DNA from: an uncultured Methanobrevibacter sp.
Lineage (GTDB): Archaea; Methanobacteriota; Methanobacteria; Methanobacteriales; Methanobacteriaceae
Reading direction: 5' to 3'
Length of the DNA stretch: 64,000 bases
NCBI RefSeq assembly: GCF_902764455.1
Contig: NZ_CACWVY010000010.1
Span: forward strand, 2,239-66,238
Of this stretch, positions 37,265-45,860 are shown piece after piece. The position numbers were made by a program, and so were the translations under genes. The first letter of the stretch is position 1. Every line of letters starts with the position of its first letter. The notes beneath the pieces are model-generated. The model searched no databases. It had not been told where the DNA came from and worked only from the letters and a program-made list of their open reading frames with translations.

Positions 37265-39088
37265 ATGAGAATTTTATTAATCCATTCTGATTATTTAAAT
37301 TATAATGTAAAGAATAAGACACCTGTAGCCGAAGAAATCGAGGATGCTAAAAAAGAAGGCACCTTTGATGATTCCTTAGTAGTATTTACAAGTGTTGAAA
37401 AAGATGATGAAAATAATCCAGAAGGTATTGTTAAAAATTTAGTAAGCGAAATAATTAAAACCAATGAACAAGTAAAAGCAGAAAATATTGTATTGTATCC
37501 ATATGCACATTTATCTTCTTCATTAGGTTCTCCAAAAATAGCTATTCAAATTTTAAAAGATACAGAAGAAGCTTTGCTTGCTGAAAACTTATCTGTAAAA
37601 AGAGTACCTTTCGGATGGTATAAAGCATTTGAAATTTCCTGTAAAGGTCATCCATTAAGTGAACTTTCAAGAACAATCACTGCTGACGAAGAGGAAGAAA
37701 AAGTTGAAAGAAAACCTTCAACCTGGCAAATTCTTGAAGGAGATAAAATAACTCAAATTGAAGACTTTAATTTTGACAACAGAGCTTTCAAACAACTCGT
37801 TGACTATGAACTGGGTCAGGGAGCATCTGATGAAGGCGAACCTCCACACGTTAAATTAATGAGAGAAAAGGAAATTTGTGATTATGAACCTGCTTCAGAT
37901 GCCGGAAATCTCAGATGGTATCCAAAAGGAAAATTAATCAGAGATTTACTTTCCGATTATGTTTATGACTTGACTGTTGAGCGTGGAGCAATGCCTGTTG
38001 AAACTCCGATTTTCTATGATTTGGACAATCAAGCAATTTATGAGCATGCTTATAAATTTGGTGAAAGACAGTACAGGACAGACACCAAAAAGAATTTAAT
38101 GCTTAGATTTGCGGCCTGTTTCGGTGCATTCAGGTTAATGTCTGATTCATATTTGACATGGAAAAATTTCCCTGCCAAAATCTTTGAATTAACCAGATAC
38201 AGTTTCCGTTATGAGAAAAAAGGTGAAGTAGTCGGTCTTAAAAGGTTAAGAGCATTTACCATGCCTGATTGCCACTCATTCTGTTGTGATGTACCGTCAT
38301 CCTTGGATGAGTTTTCCGCTCAAACTGATATGTGTATGCAAACCGGTGTGGATTTGAATTTAGACTTTGAAGTAATTTTCAGAGCAACTCAGGACTTCTT
38401 TGATGAAAATGAAGAATGGATGTATGAAATTGCACGTAAATTCAATAAACCTATTCTTTTAGAAATATTGCCTGAAAGACACCATTACTGGGTATGTAAA
38501 ATCGATTTGGCAAACATTGACGCTTTAGGTCGTCCGATTGAAAACCCGACTGTACAAATCGATGTTGAAAGTGGTAAAAGATTTGACATTACCTATTTAG
38601 GTGAAGACGGCAAACAGCACAATCCTACAATCCTGCACACTTCACCGACAGGCAGTATTGAAAGAGTTTTATGCGCAATGCTTGAAAAAACAGCTATTGA
38701 AATCAATGAGAAAGCACCAATGTTGCCTACATGGTTAAGTCCTATTCAAGCTAGAATTTTAACTGTTAGCGAAGCTCACGAAGAATTTGCAGAAGAATTG
38801 TACCAGAAAATCAATGCAGCAAATATTCGTGTAGATGTTGATGACAGGGATGAAAGTATCGGTAAAAAAATCAGAAATGCTGCTAAAGAATGGATTCCTT
38901 ACATTTTCGTTGTCGGTGACAAAGAAATGGAATCCGGTAAATTCCAAGTAACCGTACGTGAAACCGGTGAAAAAGTTGACATGACTGCTGATGAATTAAT
39001 AGCTGAAATTAATGAAAAATGTGAAGGAAAACCTTTCAGAAAATTACCTTTGCCTAAGGATATTTCAAAAAGGATTAACTTCCAATAA
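37265..39088 (+). CDS. thrS: Threonyl-tRNA synthetase, archaeal type
   Basis: Class II synthetase of 607 residues charging tRNA-Thr. The N-terminal domain ([27 protein letters not shown], about 1-140) is the archaeal D-aminoacyl-tRNA-deacylase-like editing domain that removes mischarged serine, instead of the bacterial TGS/SAD module. The catalytic core (about 190-500) includes [34 protein letters not shown], the motif 2 region [20 protein letters not shown] and motif 3 [15 protein letters not shown]. The anticodon domain follows ([14 protein letters not shown]). The ATG has GGTGG 5 nt upstream and a TATA element near 37215-37222. Confidence 0.96.
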   Translation: MRILLIHSDYLNYNVKNKTPVAEEIEDAKKEGTFDDSLVVFTSVEKDDENNPEGIVKNLVSEIIKTNEQVKAENIVLYPYAHLSSSLGSPKIAIQILKDTEEALLAENLSVKRVPFGWYKAFEISCKGHPLSELSRTITADEEEEKVERKPSTWQILEGDKITQIEDFNFDNRAFKQLVDYELGQGASDEGEPPHVKLMREKEICDYEPASDAGNLRWYPKGKLIRDLLSDYVYDLTVERGAMPVETPIFYDLDNQAIYEHAYKFGERQYRTDTKKNLMLRFAACFGAFRLMSDSYLTWKNFPAKIFELTRYSFRYEKKGEVVGLKRLRAFTMPDCHSFCCDVPSSLDEFSAQTDMCMQTGVDLNLDFEVIFRATQDFFDENEEWMYEIARKFNKPILLEILPERHHYWVCKIDLANIDALGRPIENPTVQIDVESGKRFDITYLGEDGKQHNPTILHTSPTGSIERVLCAMLEKTAIEINEKAPMLPTWLSPIQARILTVSEAHEEFAEELYQKINAANIRVDVDDRDESIGKKIRNAAKEWIPYIFVVGDKEMESGKFQVTVRETGEKVDMTADELIAEINEKCEGKPFRKLPLPKDISKRINFQ

Positions 39089-39145
39089 TTATATTTATCA
39101 ATAAAAATATATTATAAAATGTTATATTATAACGGAGGAAATTTA

Positions 39146-40396
39146 ATGGACCCAATGTATAAAATAGGAGAAGCTCTTATTGGAGACGGCCCTGAATTAG
39201 CACACATCGATTTATTAATAGGCGATAAATTTGGCCCTGTTGGTCAAGCTTTTGCTAATGGTTTATCTAATCTTTCTGTAGGCCACACTCCATTAACAAG
39301 TGTAATCAGACCTAACTTAATGACCAAACCGGCTACTTTAATTATTCCTAAAGTAACTGTTGGTGATTTAGATGATGCTAGTAAAATATTTGGACCTGCA
39401 CAAACTGCCGTTGCAAGAGCAGTAGCTGATGCAGTCGAAGATGGATACATTCCTAAAGATATTGTAGAAGATATTGTTATTAATGTAAGTGTATTCATTG
39501 ATCCATCTGCTAAAGATTTCAGAAAAATTTATCAATACAACTATGGAGCAACTAAATTAGCTATTAGAAGAGCAATGGACGGATACCCATCTATTGATAA
39601 AGTACTTGCAGAAAAAGACCGTGGAACTCACCCTATTATGGGATTCAAAGTCAAAAAACTTTGGTCACCACCATACTTACAAGTTGCTCTTGACTTAGAT
39701 AATGAATCTGCAATGGAAAGAATCATTGCTGAATTACCTGACAATGACAGAATTCTTCTCGAAGCAGGAACTCCTCTTGTTAAAAAATTCGGTGTTGGAA
39801 TTATCGGAAAAATCAGAGCTTTACGTCCGGATGCATTCATCATTGCTGATTTAAAAACTTTAGACGTAGGTCGTGTAGAAGTTAAAATGGCCGCTGATGA
39901 AACTGCAGATGCTGTAGCTATTTCTGGTTTAGGTACTATTGAATCAATTGCAAAAGCTATTCATGAAACTCAAAAACAAGGTATTTATTCCATCCTTGAT
40001 ATGATGAATGTTAAAGGCTTTGCAGATAAATTAGCTTTACTTCCAGATGATTTAAAACCAGATATTGTTTTATTACACAGAAATGTGGACATGGAATCAT
40101 ATAAAGCTGAACATGGTGAAGACACTGGTGACATGACTGAATGGGGTAACATTAAAGATATTAAAGAAATACTCGGAGATAAAGGTCTTATTGCTGTTGC
40201 TGGTGGTATTAAACCTACAAATGTTGAAGAAGCTATCAACAAAGGTGCAAACATTATCATTGCAGGTAGGTACATCATTGGTTCTAGAGATGTAAGAAGA
40301 GCTGCACAAGACTTCTTAGAACATTTCGATCCAGATCCAGACAACATGAGACTTGCTATGGATGAAGATGAAAACATTCAAGTAAAAGAAGACTAG
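39146..40396 (+). CDS. fae-hps: Bifunctional formaldehyde-activating enzyme / 3-hexulose-6-phosphate synthase (Fae-Hps)
   Basis: Fusion of 416 residues. The Fae domain (about 1-160; [45 protein letters not shown]) condenses formaldehyde with tetrahydromethanopterin. The Hps domain (about 175-395; [51 protein letters not shown]) is a TIM barrel splitting hexulose-6-phosphate into ribulose-5-phosphate and formaldehyde. In methanogens this supplies pentose phosphates by the reversed RuMP route and captures the formaldehyde. ATG 39146 is chosen because GGAGG at 39134-39138 precedes it. Single-gene unit with a strong terminator. Confidence 0.93.
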   Translation: MDPMYKIGEALIGDGPELAHIDLLIGDKFGPVGQAFANGLSNLSVGHTPLTSVIRPNLMTKPATLIIPKVTVGDLDDASKIFGPAQTAVARAVADAVEDGYIPKDIVEDIVINVSVFIDPSAKDFRKIYQYNYGATKLAIRRAMDGYPSIDKVLAEKDRGTHPIMGFKVKKLWSPPYLQVALDLDNESAMERIIAELPDNDRILLEAGTPLVKKFGVGIIGKIRALRPDAFIIADLKTLDVGRVEVKMAADETADAVAISGLGTIESIAKAIHETQKQGIYSILDMMNVKGFADKLALLPDDLKPDIVLLHRNVDMESYKAEHGEDTGDMTEWGNIKDIKEILGDKGLIAVAGGIKPTNVEEAINKGANIIIAGRYIIGSRDVRRAAQDFLEHFDPDPDNMRLAMDEDENIQVKED

Positions 40397-40434
40397 TAAA
40401 TTAGATTTATTCTAATTTACAACTATTTTTTTTT
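40396..40434 (+). terminator. Terminator after fae-hps
   Basis: Perfect 10-bp stem: GTAAATTAGA (40396-40405) with TCTAATTTAC (40411-40420), 5-nt loop, then a T run at 40425-40434. Confidence 0.78.
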
Positions 40435-40451
40435 AAAAAGGAGTTTTTATT

Positions 40452-40742
40452 ATGGGATTTTGTAATTCATGCGGCAGACCAATTGTAAAAGAAGATTACG
40501 GTACTAATAAAGACGGAAGCTTAAATGATGAATTTTGCATTGACTGCTATCAAAATGGTGAATATACTGAGCCGGATATAACTCTAAATGAAATGATTGT
40601 TAGAAAAACATTGGAAATGATGGAAAAAAATCCAAGATTGCCTGAAACTCAAGCTACAGGTATTACAGCAATGTTTATCCCTGGATTAAAAAGATGGAAT
40701 CCTGAGTTTCAAGATGATTATAAAGATTTTAAAGATCTTTAA
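40452..40742 (+). CDS. Small zinc-ribbon protein
   Basis: A 96-residue cytosolic protein with a treble-clef or zinc-ribbon N-terminus: FCNSCGRP (Cys4, Cys7) and FCIDCY (Cys29, Cys32), with an acidic spacer between. The C-terminal half (LNEMIVRKTLEMMEKNPRLP) is helical, followed by a conserved-looking LKRWNPEFQDD tail. It resembles the putative zinc-ribbon family that binds no known partner. The ATG follows AAGGAGTTTTTATT, a good ribosome-binding site. The 3' end overlaps the convergent coiled-coil gene by 4 nt. Confidence 0.78.
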   Translation: MGFCNSCGRPIVKEDYGTNKDGSLNDEFCIDCYQNGEYTEPDITLNEMIVRKTLEMMEKNPRLPETQATGITAMFIPGLKRWNPEFQDDYKDFKDL

Positions 40743-41593
40743 CTTCTTCCTTTTAACATAAATTCTTTAACTTTATTGGCTATATACTCGTCACGACTGC
40801 GGGTATTTTTGATATTGTATAATTCTTCTTCTAAAGCATTGTATTTGTCAACAAGTTCATTGTATTCCAGACGAAGTGAGTCGTAATCTTTTTCTAAATC
40901 TTCATTAAGTTCATACATTTCAGCATAACTGGTTTTAGTATTGAGATTTTCCTGTTTTAACTGATCATATTTTGAACTAACTTGATTATAGCTTTCTTTT
41001 ATTGAGATGTGTTCTTCTTTTAAAGTGGAACATTTGGTTTTGAGGTTTTTATTTTCTTCCTTAATGCTGGTGTATTTGGTTTTGAGGTTTTCGTTTTCGG
41101 TTTTAATATTAACGAATTTGGTTTTAAGGTTTTCATTTTCAATAATCAGTTTGGAATGTTTGTCCCTGATTAAATTATTTTCATGTTTCAAGTCATTGAT
41201 ATTATCTTGACGCAAGGATTTAAATTTATTTTCCATTTCAGCCAAATCATCATTTTTTTGATCAATTTCGGCTTTTAAACTTTCAATTTCATTTTGAAAT
41301 CCTAAAGTGGAGGGATTAATGTTTTCTTCAAGTTGCTGTTCCAATTCTTTCACTTCCTCAACATGCAAATAATTTGCTATTTTTAATGCTTTATTTTCTT
41401 CCTCTATGCTTTTAAAGTTTTCAATTTCTCCTTGAGGAATAATTAACACTTCTTCTTTGTTTTGGTAAATGTCTTCATGTTTTGGCACAGTGATTTGGAT
41501 TTGTTCTGTTGTGTATTTTTTCCTCTCACCGTTTTTTAATGTTCTATTATATTCCCTGGAATATTTTTTTACAATACCTTTACCAACTTTCAT
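40739..41593 (-). CDS. Long coiled-coil protein with 14-residue tandem repeats
   Basis: A 284-residue protein without signal peptide or transmembrane helix. The N-terminus (about 1-60) is a small basic/beta region (KGIVKKYSREYNRTLKNGER, ITVPKHEDI, EVLIIPQGEIENF). From about residue 60 to 265 it is a near-continuous coiled coil. Inside, ENENLKTKFVNIKT, ENENLKTKYTSIKE and ENKNLKTKCSTLKE form consecutive 14-residue (two-heptad, 42-nt) repeats. The start has GAGGAT upstream. Family not recognised; possibly a scaffold or nucleoid/cell-division spacer, but nothing in the context shows it. It is a single-gene unit converging with the zinc-ribbon gene. Confidence 0.75.
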   Translation of the reverse strand: MKVGKGIVKKYSREYNRTLKNGERKKYTTEQIQITVPKHEDIYQNKEEVLIIPQGEIENFKSIEEENKALKIANYLHVEEVKELEQQLEENINPSTLGFQNEIESLKAEIDQKNDDLAEMENKFKSLRQDNINDLKHENNLIRDKHSKLIIENENLKTKFVNIKTENENLKTKYTSIKEENKNLKTKCSTLKEEHISIKESYNQVSSKYDQLKQENLNTKTSYAEMYELNEDLEKDYDSLRLEYNELVDKYNALEEELYNIKNTRSRDEYIANKVKEFMLKGRS

Positions 41594-41803
41594 AGTTAAA
41601 TCCTCATTAAATGTTATGTTTGTTTTTAATTATATATGTTACCTATATCCTGATTTTATTCAGTTATTTTTTTAATTTTTCAAATCAAATGTATTACATA
41701 TATTAAGTTAAAAATGCAAAGTTATAATTGACGATTCTGCTGCAGCATAATTTTGGCAGATGTCATTTTAAAGATTTTCATTTATTGATTGGGGGTAAAA
41801 ACT

Positions 41804-42007
41804 ATTAGGAAAGTATTGGCTTCACTTGTAATTTGCATTGTTTTAATGCTGACTTTAAGTGGAGTTTCAGCAGAAGAAATTGGCGCTGATTCATCAGTCG
41901 GAAATGGAGATTCTGTTTCAGTTGAACCAACATACACTCTTGTTTATGCCATCTTTGGCATTTTATTTGTTTGTGTTTTGTTTTACAGATCATATATACA
42001 AAATTGA
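41804..42007 (+). CDS. Small secreted/membrane protein with proposed ATT start
   Basis: The frame encodes a basic start (RKVLAS), a hydrophobic stretch LVICIVLMLTLSGV and a signal-peptidase-like site before SAEE, then a short acidic region and a transmembrane helix YTLVYAIFGILFVCVLFY. Total length is 68 residues. GGGGG at 41791-41795 lies 8 nt before ATT 41804, the same spacing as between GGGGG and the ATG of the ModE-like gene at 44324. The TTG at 41789 lies at the edge of this site and could not use it. Function unknown. The preceding spacer 41594-41803 holds a TGCTGCAGCA palindrome (41738-41747) and no other gene I can see. Confidence 0.55.
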   Translation: MRKVLASLVICIVLMLTLSGVSAEEIGADSSVGNGDSVSVEPTYTLVYAIFGILFVCVLFYRSYIQN

Positions 42008-42063
42008 CTTTCAATCTTCAACTTATTTTAAAGTATTTAAGAAGTGCATTACAAAGTATTCTT

Positions 42064-42648
42064 ATGAAAATTTTTGGTATTTGCGCTAGCCCTAGAAATA
42101 ATACGACTGCATATGTTTTAAAAACTGCTTTAAGTCAGCTTGAACAAGAAGGTTTTGAGTGTGAAATGTTTACCTGTCAGGCTAAAAGCATTAAACCATG
42201 CATGCATTGCGATTATTGCTTAGAGAATAAGAAATGTATCATTGAGGATGACATGCTTGAAGTTTACAATAATCTTCAGGAAGCTGATGGTATTATTTTA
42301 GCCACTCCAGTTCAAAGTGGAGGCATAAGCAGTAATTTATCAGCGATAATGGATAGGACAAGGGCATTGGAAGCCATTGATTATAATCTGCTTCGCGGAA
42401 AAATTGGAATGAGCATTGCAGTTGGAGGGGACAGGACAGGCGGTCAGGATTTCGCCCATCTGAAAAATGTAACATATTTCATGATTCATGGAATTATCCC
42501 CGTAAGCGGCGGACCTTTTGGTTCTAATTTAGGCGCATCATTCTGGTCAAATGATTCCATTGAGGATATTAAACAAGACAGTTATGGAATGGAGTCTTTG
42601 AACAGGACTTTATATGAATTTAAAAATTTTCTAAATAAATATATTTAA
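42064..42648 (+). CDS. Iron-sulfur flavoprotein (NADPH-dependent FMN reductase family)
   Basis: A 194-residue flavodoxin-fold protein, MKIFGICASPRNNTTAYVLK, with the FMN-phosphate loop SPRNNTT (9-15). Cys46, Cys49, Cys52 and Cys58 form the compact CX2CX2CX5C motif of archaeal iron-sulfur flavoproteins, which bind one [4Fe-4S] cluster. LATPVQSGGISSNLSAIMDR and SIAVGGDRTGGQ are further flavin-contact regions. Members reduce O2 or H2O2, or pass electrons from ferredoxin; the role here is not determined. ATG 42064 is chosen over upstream in-frame codons. TATTTAA at 42034-42040 lies about 27 nt upstream and there is no ribosome-binding site, so a leaderless message is likely. Confidence 0.87.
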   Translation: MKIFGICASPRNNTTAYVLKTALSQLEQEGFECEMFTCQAKSIKPCMHCDYCLENKKCIIEDDMLEVYNNLQEADGIILATPVQSGGISSNLSAIMDRTRALEAIDYNLLRGKIGMSIAVGGDRTGGQDFAHLKNVTYFMIHGIIPVSGGPFGSNLGASFWSNDSIEDIKQDSYGMESLNRTLYEFKNFLNKYI

Positions 42649-42697
42649 ATATTAAAATCAATTTATATTAATAATAACTAATTTTTAAAGGTATATC

Positions 42698-44260
42698 ATG
42701 GCAAATAAGTTAGTAAGGGGCAGTTTGATAATTTTCATTGGAAATATAATTTTCCGTATTGGTGGTTATCTGTATCGTTTTTTAATGGCTACATTATTAG
42801 GGCCGGCTAACAATGGTATTTTAGGAACCACTATGTCCGTTCAGGGAATTTTTCAAACTTTAGCTTCTGGAGGTCTTCCTCCTGCAATATCAAAATATAT
42901 TGCGGAATATGAGGCTGTAGAAGACCATAACATGGCCAGGCAGACTATTTATACGGCATTAAAGATTATGGTTTTCCTGGGTTTGGTTTTAGGATTCTTA
43001 ATGATTTTTGTTATTGCTCCGCTTTTGGCTAATAATTTCATGGGTAAGCCTGAAGTTCAAGTTCCGCTGCAAATCATTGGTTTGATTACTCCGTTCAGTG
43101 TTGTTTTGGGTGCATTCAGAGGTGCATTTCAGGGAGTATACAAGATGGAATATATTGTTTATACTCGTGCAATTGAACAGTTGGCAATGATTTTATTTGC
43201 AACCGCATTTGTTTTAATTGGATTTTCAGTTATTGGAGCTCTATGGGGTACCGTTATTGGTTATGCCCTTGCAGCGCTTTCTTCAGTTGTAATATTCAAA
43301 TTTTATATGCCGAAATATATTCCTAAGCCTACCGGTGATTTTAAATTCCCATTTCGCGAAGAGCTTAAATTGGCTGGAATGCTTGTAAAATTCTCTATTC
43401 CAGTTATCATTACAGCTATTGCTGAAATGCTTATTTATAATATTTGTACTCTTATTATGGGAAGATTTTTATCATTGGAAAGCATCGGATTTTTCACAGC
43501 GGCCGATCCTATTGCAAGATTGCCTTTGATGATTTCTATTTCTGTGGCAACTACAATCCTGCCTGCTTCTTCTGAGGCATTTAAACTTAAGGATATATCT
43601 GCACTTCAAAAATATGTCGGTGAATCTTATAAGCTTTCATTATTGTTTGTAGTTCCAATGTGTATAGGTCTTGCTTTATTTTCCGTACCGATTTTAAGAT
43701 TGCTTTACTTTCAAATTCCCGCTTATGCAGCCGGGGCTCCTGCTTTGGCAATACTGTCTGTTGGTATGACATTTTATTCCATATTTGCAATATCAACCAG
43801 TATTATTCAAGGTATCGGAAACCCTAGAATTCCTATGTATATTTTAATATTCGGTTCCATTGTTACTGCTGTTCTCTGCTGGATATTCGCTCCAATTTTA
43901 GGAATTGCAGGAGGTGCGGCCGCAACAACTATTGCATGCTTCCTGATGATGATTCCATGCATTTACTTTGTATTTAAACTCACTAAAACAAAGCCGCCGA
44001 CAAAATCTGTTGTTAAAATATTGTCTGCTACTGCAATCATGGGAATTGTTGGACTTTTGATTCCTAAAAATACAATATTGCTATTCCCTGGAATAATAAT
44101 ATGTATGATTGTTTATTTCTTTGCATTGATTCTTGTTAGATTTTTCACAAAAGAAGATATCGAAACTTTAAGAGGCTATTCTTCTAAATTAGGACCTCTA
44201 TCCAAATTTGTAAATAAATTATTAAGCTTTGTTGAAAAAATTGAATTTAGAAATAAATAA
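42698..44260 (+). CDS. Polysaccharide/oligosaccharide flippase (MOP superfamily)
   Basis: Membrane protein of 520 residues with about fourteen helices. It opens with LVRGSLIIFIGNIIFRIGGY and MATLLGPANNGILGT, followed by LASGGLPPAISKYIAEYE and GAFRGAFQGVYKMEY, typical of the Wzx/SpoVB/MurJ-like branch. The second half has IGFFTAADPIARLPLMIS and ATTILPASSEAFKL. It probably flips lipid-linked precursors of the pseudomurein wall or of surface glycans; which one cannot be told from position. The start has AAAGGTATATC upstream, and it is separated by 49 nt from the flavoprotein gene. Confidence 0.88.
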   Translation: MANKLVRGSLIIFIGNIIFRIGGYLYRFLMATLLGPANNGILGTTMSVQGIFQTLASGGLPPAISKYIAEYEAVEDHNMARQTIYTALKIMVFLGLVLGFLMIFVIAPLLANNFMGKPEVQVPLQIIGLITPFSVVLGAFRGAFQGVYKMEYIVYTRAIEQLAMILFATAFVLIGFSVIGALWGTVIGYALAALSSVVIFKFYMPKYIPKPTGDFKFPFREELKLAGMLVKFSIPVIITAIAEMLIYNICTLIMGRFLSLESIGFFTAADPIARLPLMISISVATTILPASSEAFKLKDISALQKYVGESYKLSLLFVVPMCIGLALFSVPILRLLYFQIPAYAAGAPALAILSVGMTFYSIFAISTSIIQGIGNPRIPMYILIFGSIVTAVLCWIFAPILGIAGGAAATTIACFLMMIPCIYFVFKLTKTKPPTKSVVKILSATAIMGIVGLLIPKNTILLFPGIIICMIVYFFALILVRFFTKEDIETLRGYSSKLGPLSKFVNKLLSFVEKIEFRNK

Positions 44261-44323
44261 TTAAAAAGTTATTTAAATTATAAAAAATAAAACTTTCATT
44301 ATATATAATTGGGGGATTATATA

Positions 44324-45016
44324 ATGGCTGATGTTAGTGCAGGTGTTGAGTATAAAATCAATGTAGACGGGAATTCCTTTTTACTTGATAGTAAAAAATA
44401 TCAACTGTTGGAATCCATTTTGGATACAGGTTCTTTAACAGATGCGGCAAAATATGTAAATGTTTCATACAGGACTGCATTGAATTACATTGAAAAAATC
44501 GAGTCAACACTTAATGTTAAAATTGTTAGTACCACAAAAGGTGGAAAAGGCGGGGGTGGAGGCACTACCCTTACTGAAGAAGGATATTCAATATTAAAAG
44601 AATGTAAAAAGATTAATGCAATTATGGAACTCCACAAGGATGTCAATGAAATTGAAGCAGTTATTGTTGACATTGATGATACGAAAGGTGTAATGACTAT
44701 TAAAATGGAAGAATTCCAAATTAATGCTCCATTAAATAGGAATTATGAAATTGGAGATAAAATATTAGCTTTGATTAGCTATGATAATATATTTTTAATG
44801 TTGGAACCTCAAACTTCAAGCATCCGTAATATTCTCAAAGGTCAAATCGTTGAAATGAGACTTAAGGGCGAGATTATTCGTGTTAAAGTCGATGTCGGCG
44901 GTGTGGAGCTATGCTGTGATATTACAGTTTCTGCTGAAAAAGAATTGAATTTAAATATTGGAAAAGAGGTTTTTATTGGATTTAAAGCTATGTCAGTAGC
45001 TACTTTAAAATTATAA
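44324..45016 (+). CDS. ModE-like transcriptional regulator with TOBE domain
   Basis: A 230-residue regulator. ATG 44324 follows GGGGG (44311-44315) at 8 nt; the upstream TTG lies before this site. The N-terminal winged helix-turn-helix (LLESILDTGSLTDAAKYVNV, SYRTALNYIEKIES) is LysR/ModE-like. The Gly-rich wing KGGKGGGGGTTLTEEG is a hallmark of ModE. The C-terminal half contains TOBE/MOP-like beta segments (EIGDKILALISYDNIFLML, MRLKGEIIRVKVDVGGVEL, GFKAMSVATLKL) that bind molybdate or tungstate in relatives. It would control metal-oxyanion uptake or molybdo/tungsto-enzyme genes, but none are adjacent. Ferredoxin and hisB follow closely. Confidence 0.85.
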   Translation: MADVSAGVEYKINVDGNSFLLDSKKYQLLESILDTGSLTDAAKYVNVSYRTALNYIEKIESTLNVKIVSTTKGGKGGGGGTTLTEEGYSILKECKKINAIMELHKDVNEIEAVIVDIDDTKGVMTIKMEEFQINAPLNRNYEIGDKILALISYDNIFLMLEPQTSSIRNILKGQIVEMRLKGEIIRVKVDVGGVELCCDITVSAEKELNLNIGKEVFIGFKAMSVATLKL

Positions 45017-45026
45017 GGGTGATTTT

Positions 45027-45227
45027 ATGTTGCAAATTTTAGTTGATGAAGATAAATGTATTGCTTGTGGTAAGTGTGAAGAGATTTGTCCAAAAGCTGC
45101 TAAAATTTGGAAAGTTACTAACGTTGCACATATATTGGACTTAAGATATTGTCATGTTTGTACTCTATGTGCAATGGAATGCCCTACAAACTGTATTAAA
45201 ATTATACGTCCTGGTCAAGAAGGGTAA
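45027..45227 (+). CDS. 2[4Fe-4S] ferredoxin
   Basis: A 66-residue electron carrier. Two clusters: DKCIACGKCEEICPKA (Cys11, 14, 17, 21) and YCHVCTLCAMECPTN (Cys42, 45, 48, 52). The spacer between them is somewhat longer than in clostridial ferredoxins. The start has GGGTGAT upstream and is 10 nt after the regulator gene; hisB begins 39 nt after its stop. It is one of several ferredoxins expected in a methanogen; the partner is not evident. Confidence 0.92.
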   Translation: MLQILVDEDKCIACGKCEEICPKAAKIWKVTNVAHILDLRYCHVCTLCAMECPTNCIKIIRPGQEG

Positions 45228-45266
45228 ATGCTTGAAGGTAAAATCAATTTAAAGATAGGTTATATT

Positions 45267-45845
45267 ATGACTAGAATTTCGAATGTTTCAAGAAAAACTT
45301 CAGAAACTGACATTAACATTAAAATGAATTTGGACGGCAGCGGTAAATATAATATTTCTACTGGCGTGAACTTTTTTAATCACATGCTGGAGTCATTTTC
45401 AAAACATAGCATGATTGATTTGGATGTTCAGGCTACCGGAGATATTGAAATCGATGACCACCACACTATCGAAGACGTTGGAATATTGTTGGGTCAGGCT
45501 TTCAGTGAAGCTATCGGAGATAAGAAAGGAATCAAAAGAATGGCACATGCTATTGTTCCTATGGATGAATCCGTAGCTACTGTTGCTATTGATATAAGCG
45601 GACGCAGCTATTGCAATATGAATCTCAAATTCAAAAATGAAAAAATTGGTGATATGACCTCAGGTATAGTAATTCACTTTTTTGAGTCATTTGCATCAAG
45701 TGCTAAAATTAATATTTACGGTACTGTTGAAGGTGTAAATGATCATCACAAAGCTGAAGCTATCTTTAAAGCATTTGCAAAGTCTTTAAAAGAAGCAGTT
45801 AAAGTGGAACATGACCAGATTCCATCTACAAAAGGAGTATTATAG
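45267..45845 (+). CDS. hisB: Imidazoleglycerol-phosphate dehydratase HisB
   Basis: Mn2+-dependent dehydratase converting imidazoleglycerol phosphate to imidazoleacetol phosphate in histidine synthesis. The monofunctional form has 192 residues when started at ATG 45267; a longer frame begins at 45228, directly after the ferredoxin stop, but the family normally starts at [15 protein letters not shown]. Metal-binding motifs: [22 protein letters not shown], and [16 protein letters not shown] near the C-terminus, with SSAKINIYG between. It ends with the usual SSTKGVL-like tail and a terminator. Confidence 0.95.
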   Translation: MTRISNVSRKTSETDINIKMNLDGSGKYNISTGVNFFNHMLESFSKHSMIDLDVQATGDIEIDDHHTIEDVGILLGQAFSEAIGDKKGIKRMAHAIVPMDESVATVAIDISGRSYCNMNLKFKNEKIGDMTSGIVIHFFESFASSAKINIYGTVEGVNDHHKAEAIFKAFAKSLKEAVKVEHDQIPSTKGVL

Positions 45846-45860
45846 TCCAATACTCTTTTT
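45835..45860 (+). terminator. Terminator after hisB
   Basis: GAGTATT (45835-45841) pairs with AATACTC (45849-45855) around the stop codon, then a T run at 45856-45860. It abuts the end of the convergent surface-protein gene. Confidence 0.65.

Noticed and set aside
39119-39145. ATG 39119 as start of fae-hps
   Set aside because: It lies upstream of the GGAGG site that fits ATG 39146, and the added residues are not part of the Fae domain.
41736-41760. GC-richer palindrome (TGCTGCAGCA) as a specific operator
   Set aside because: A single 10-bp palindrome in a 210-nt spacer without a second copy is too weak to call; only mentioned with the neighbouring gene.
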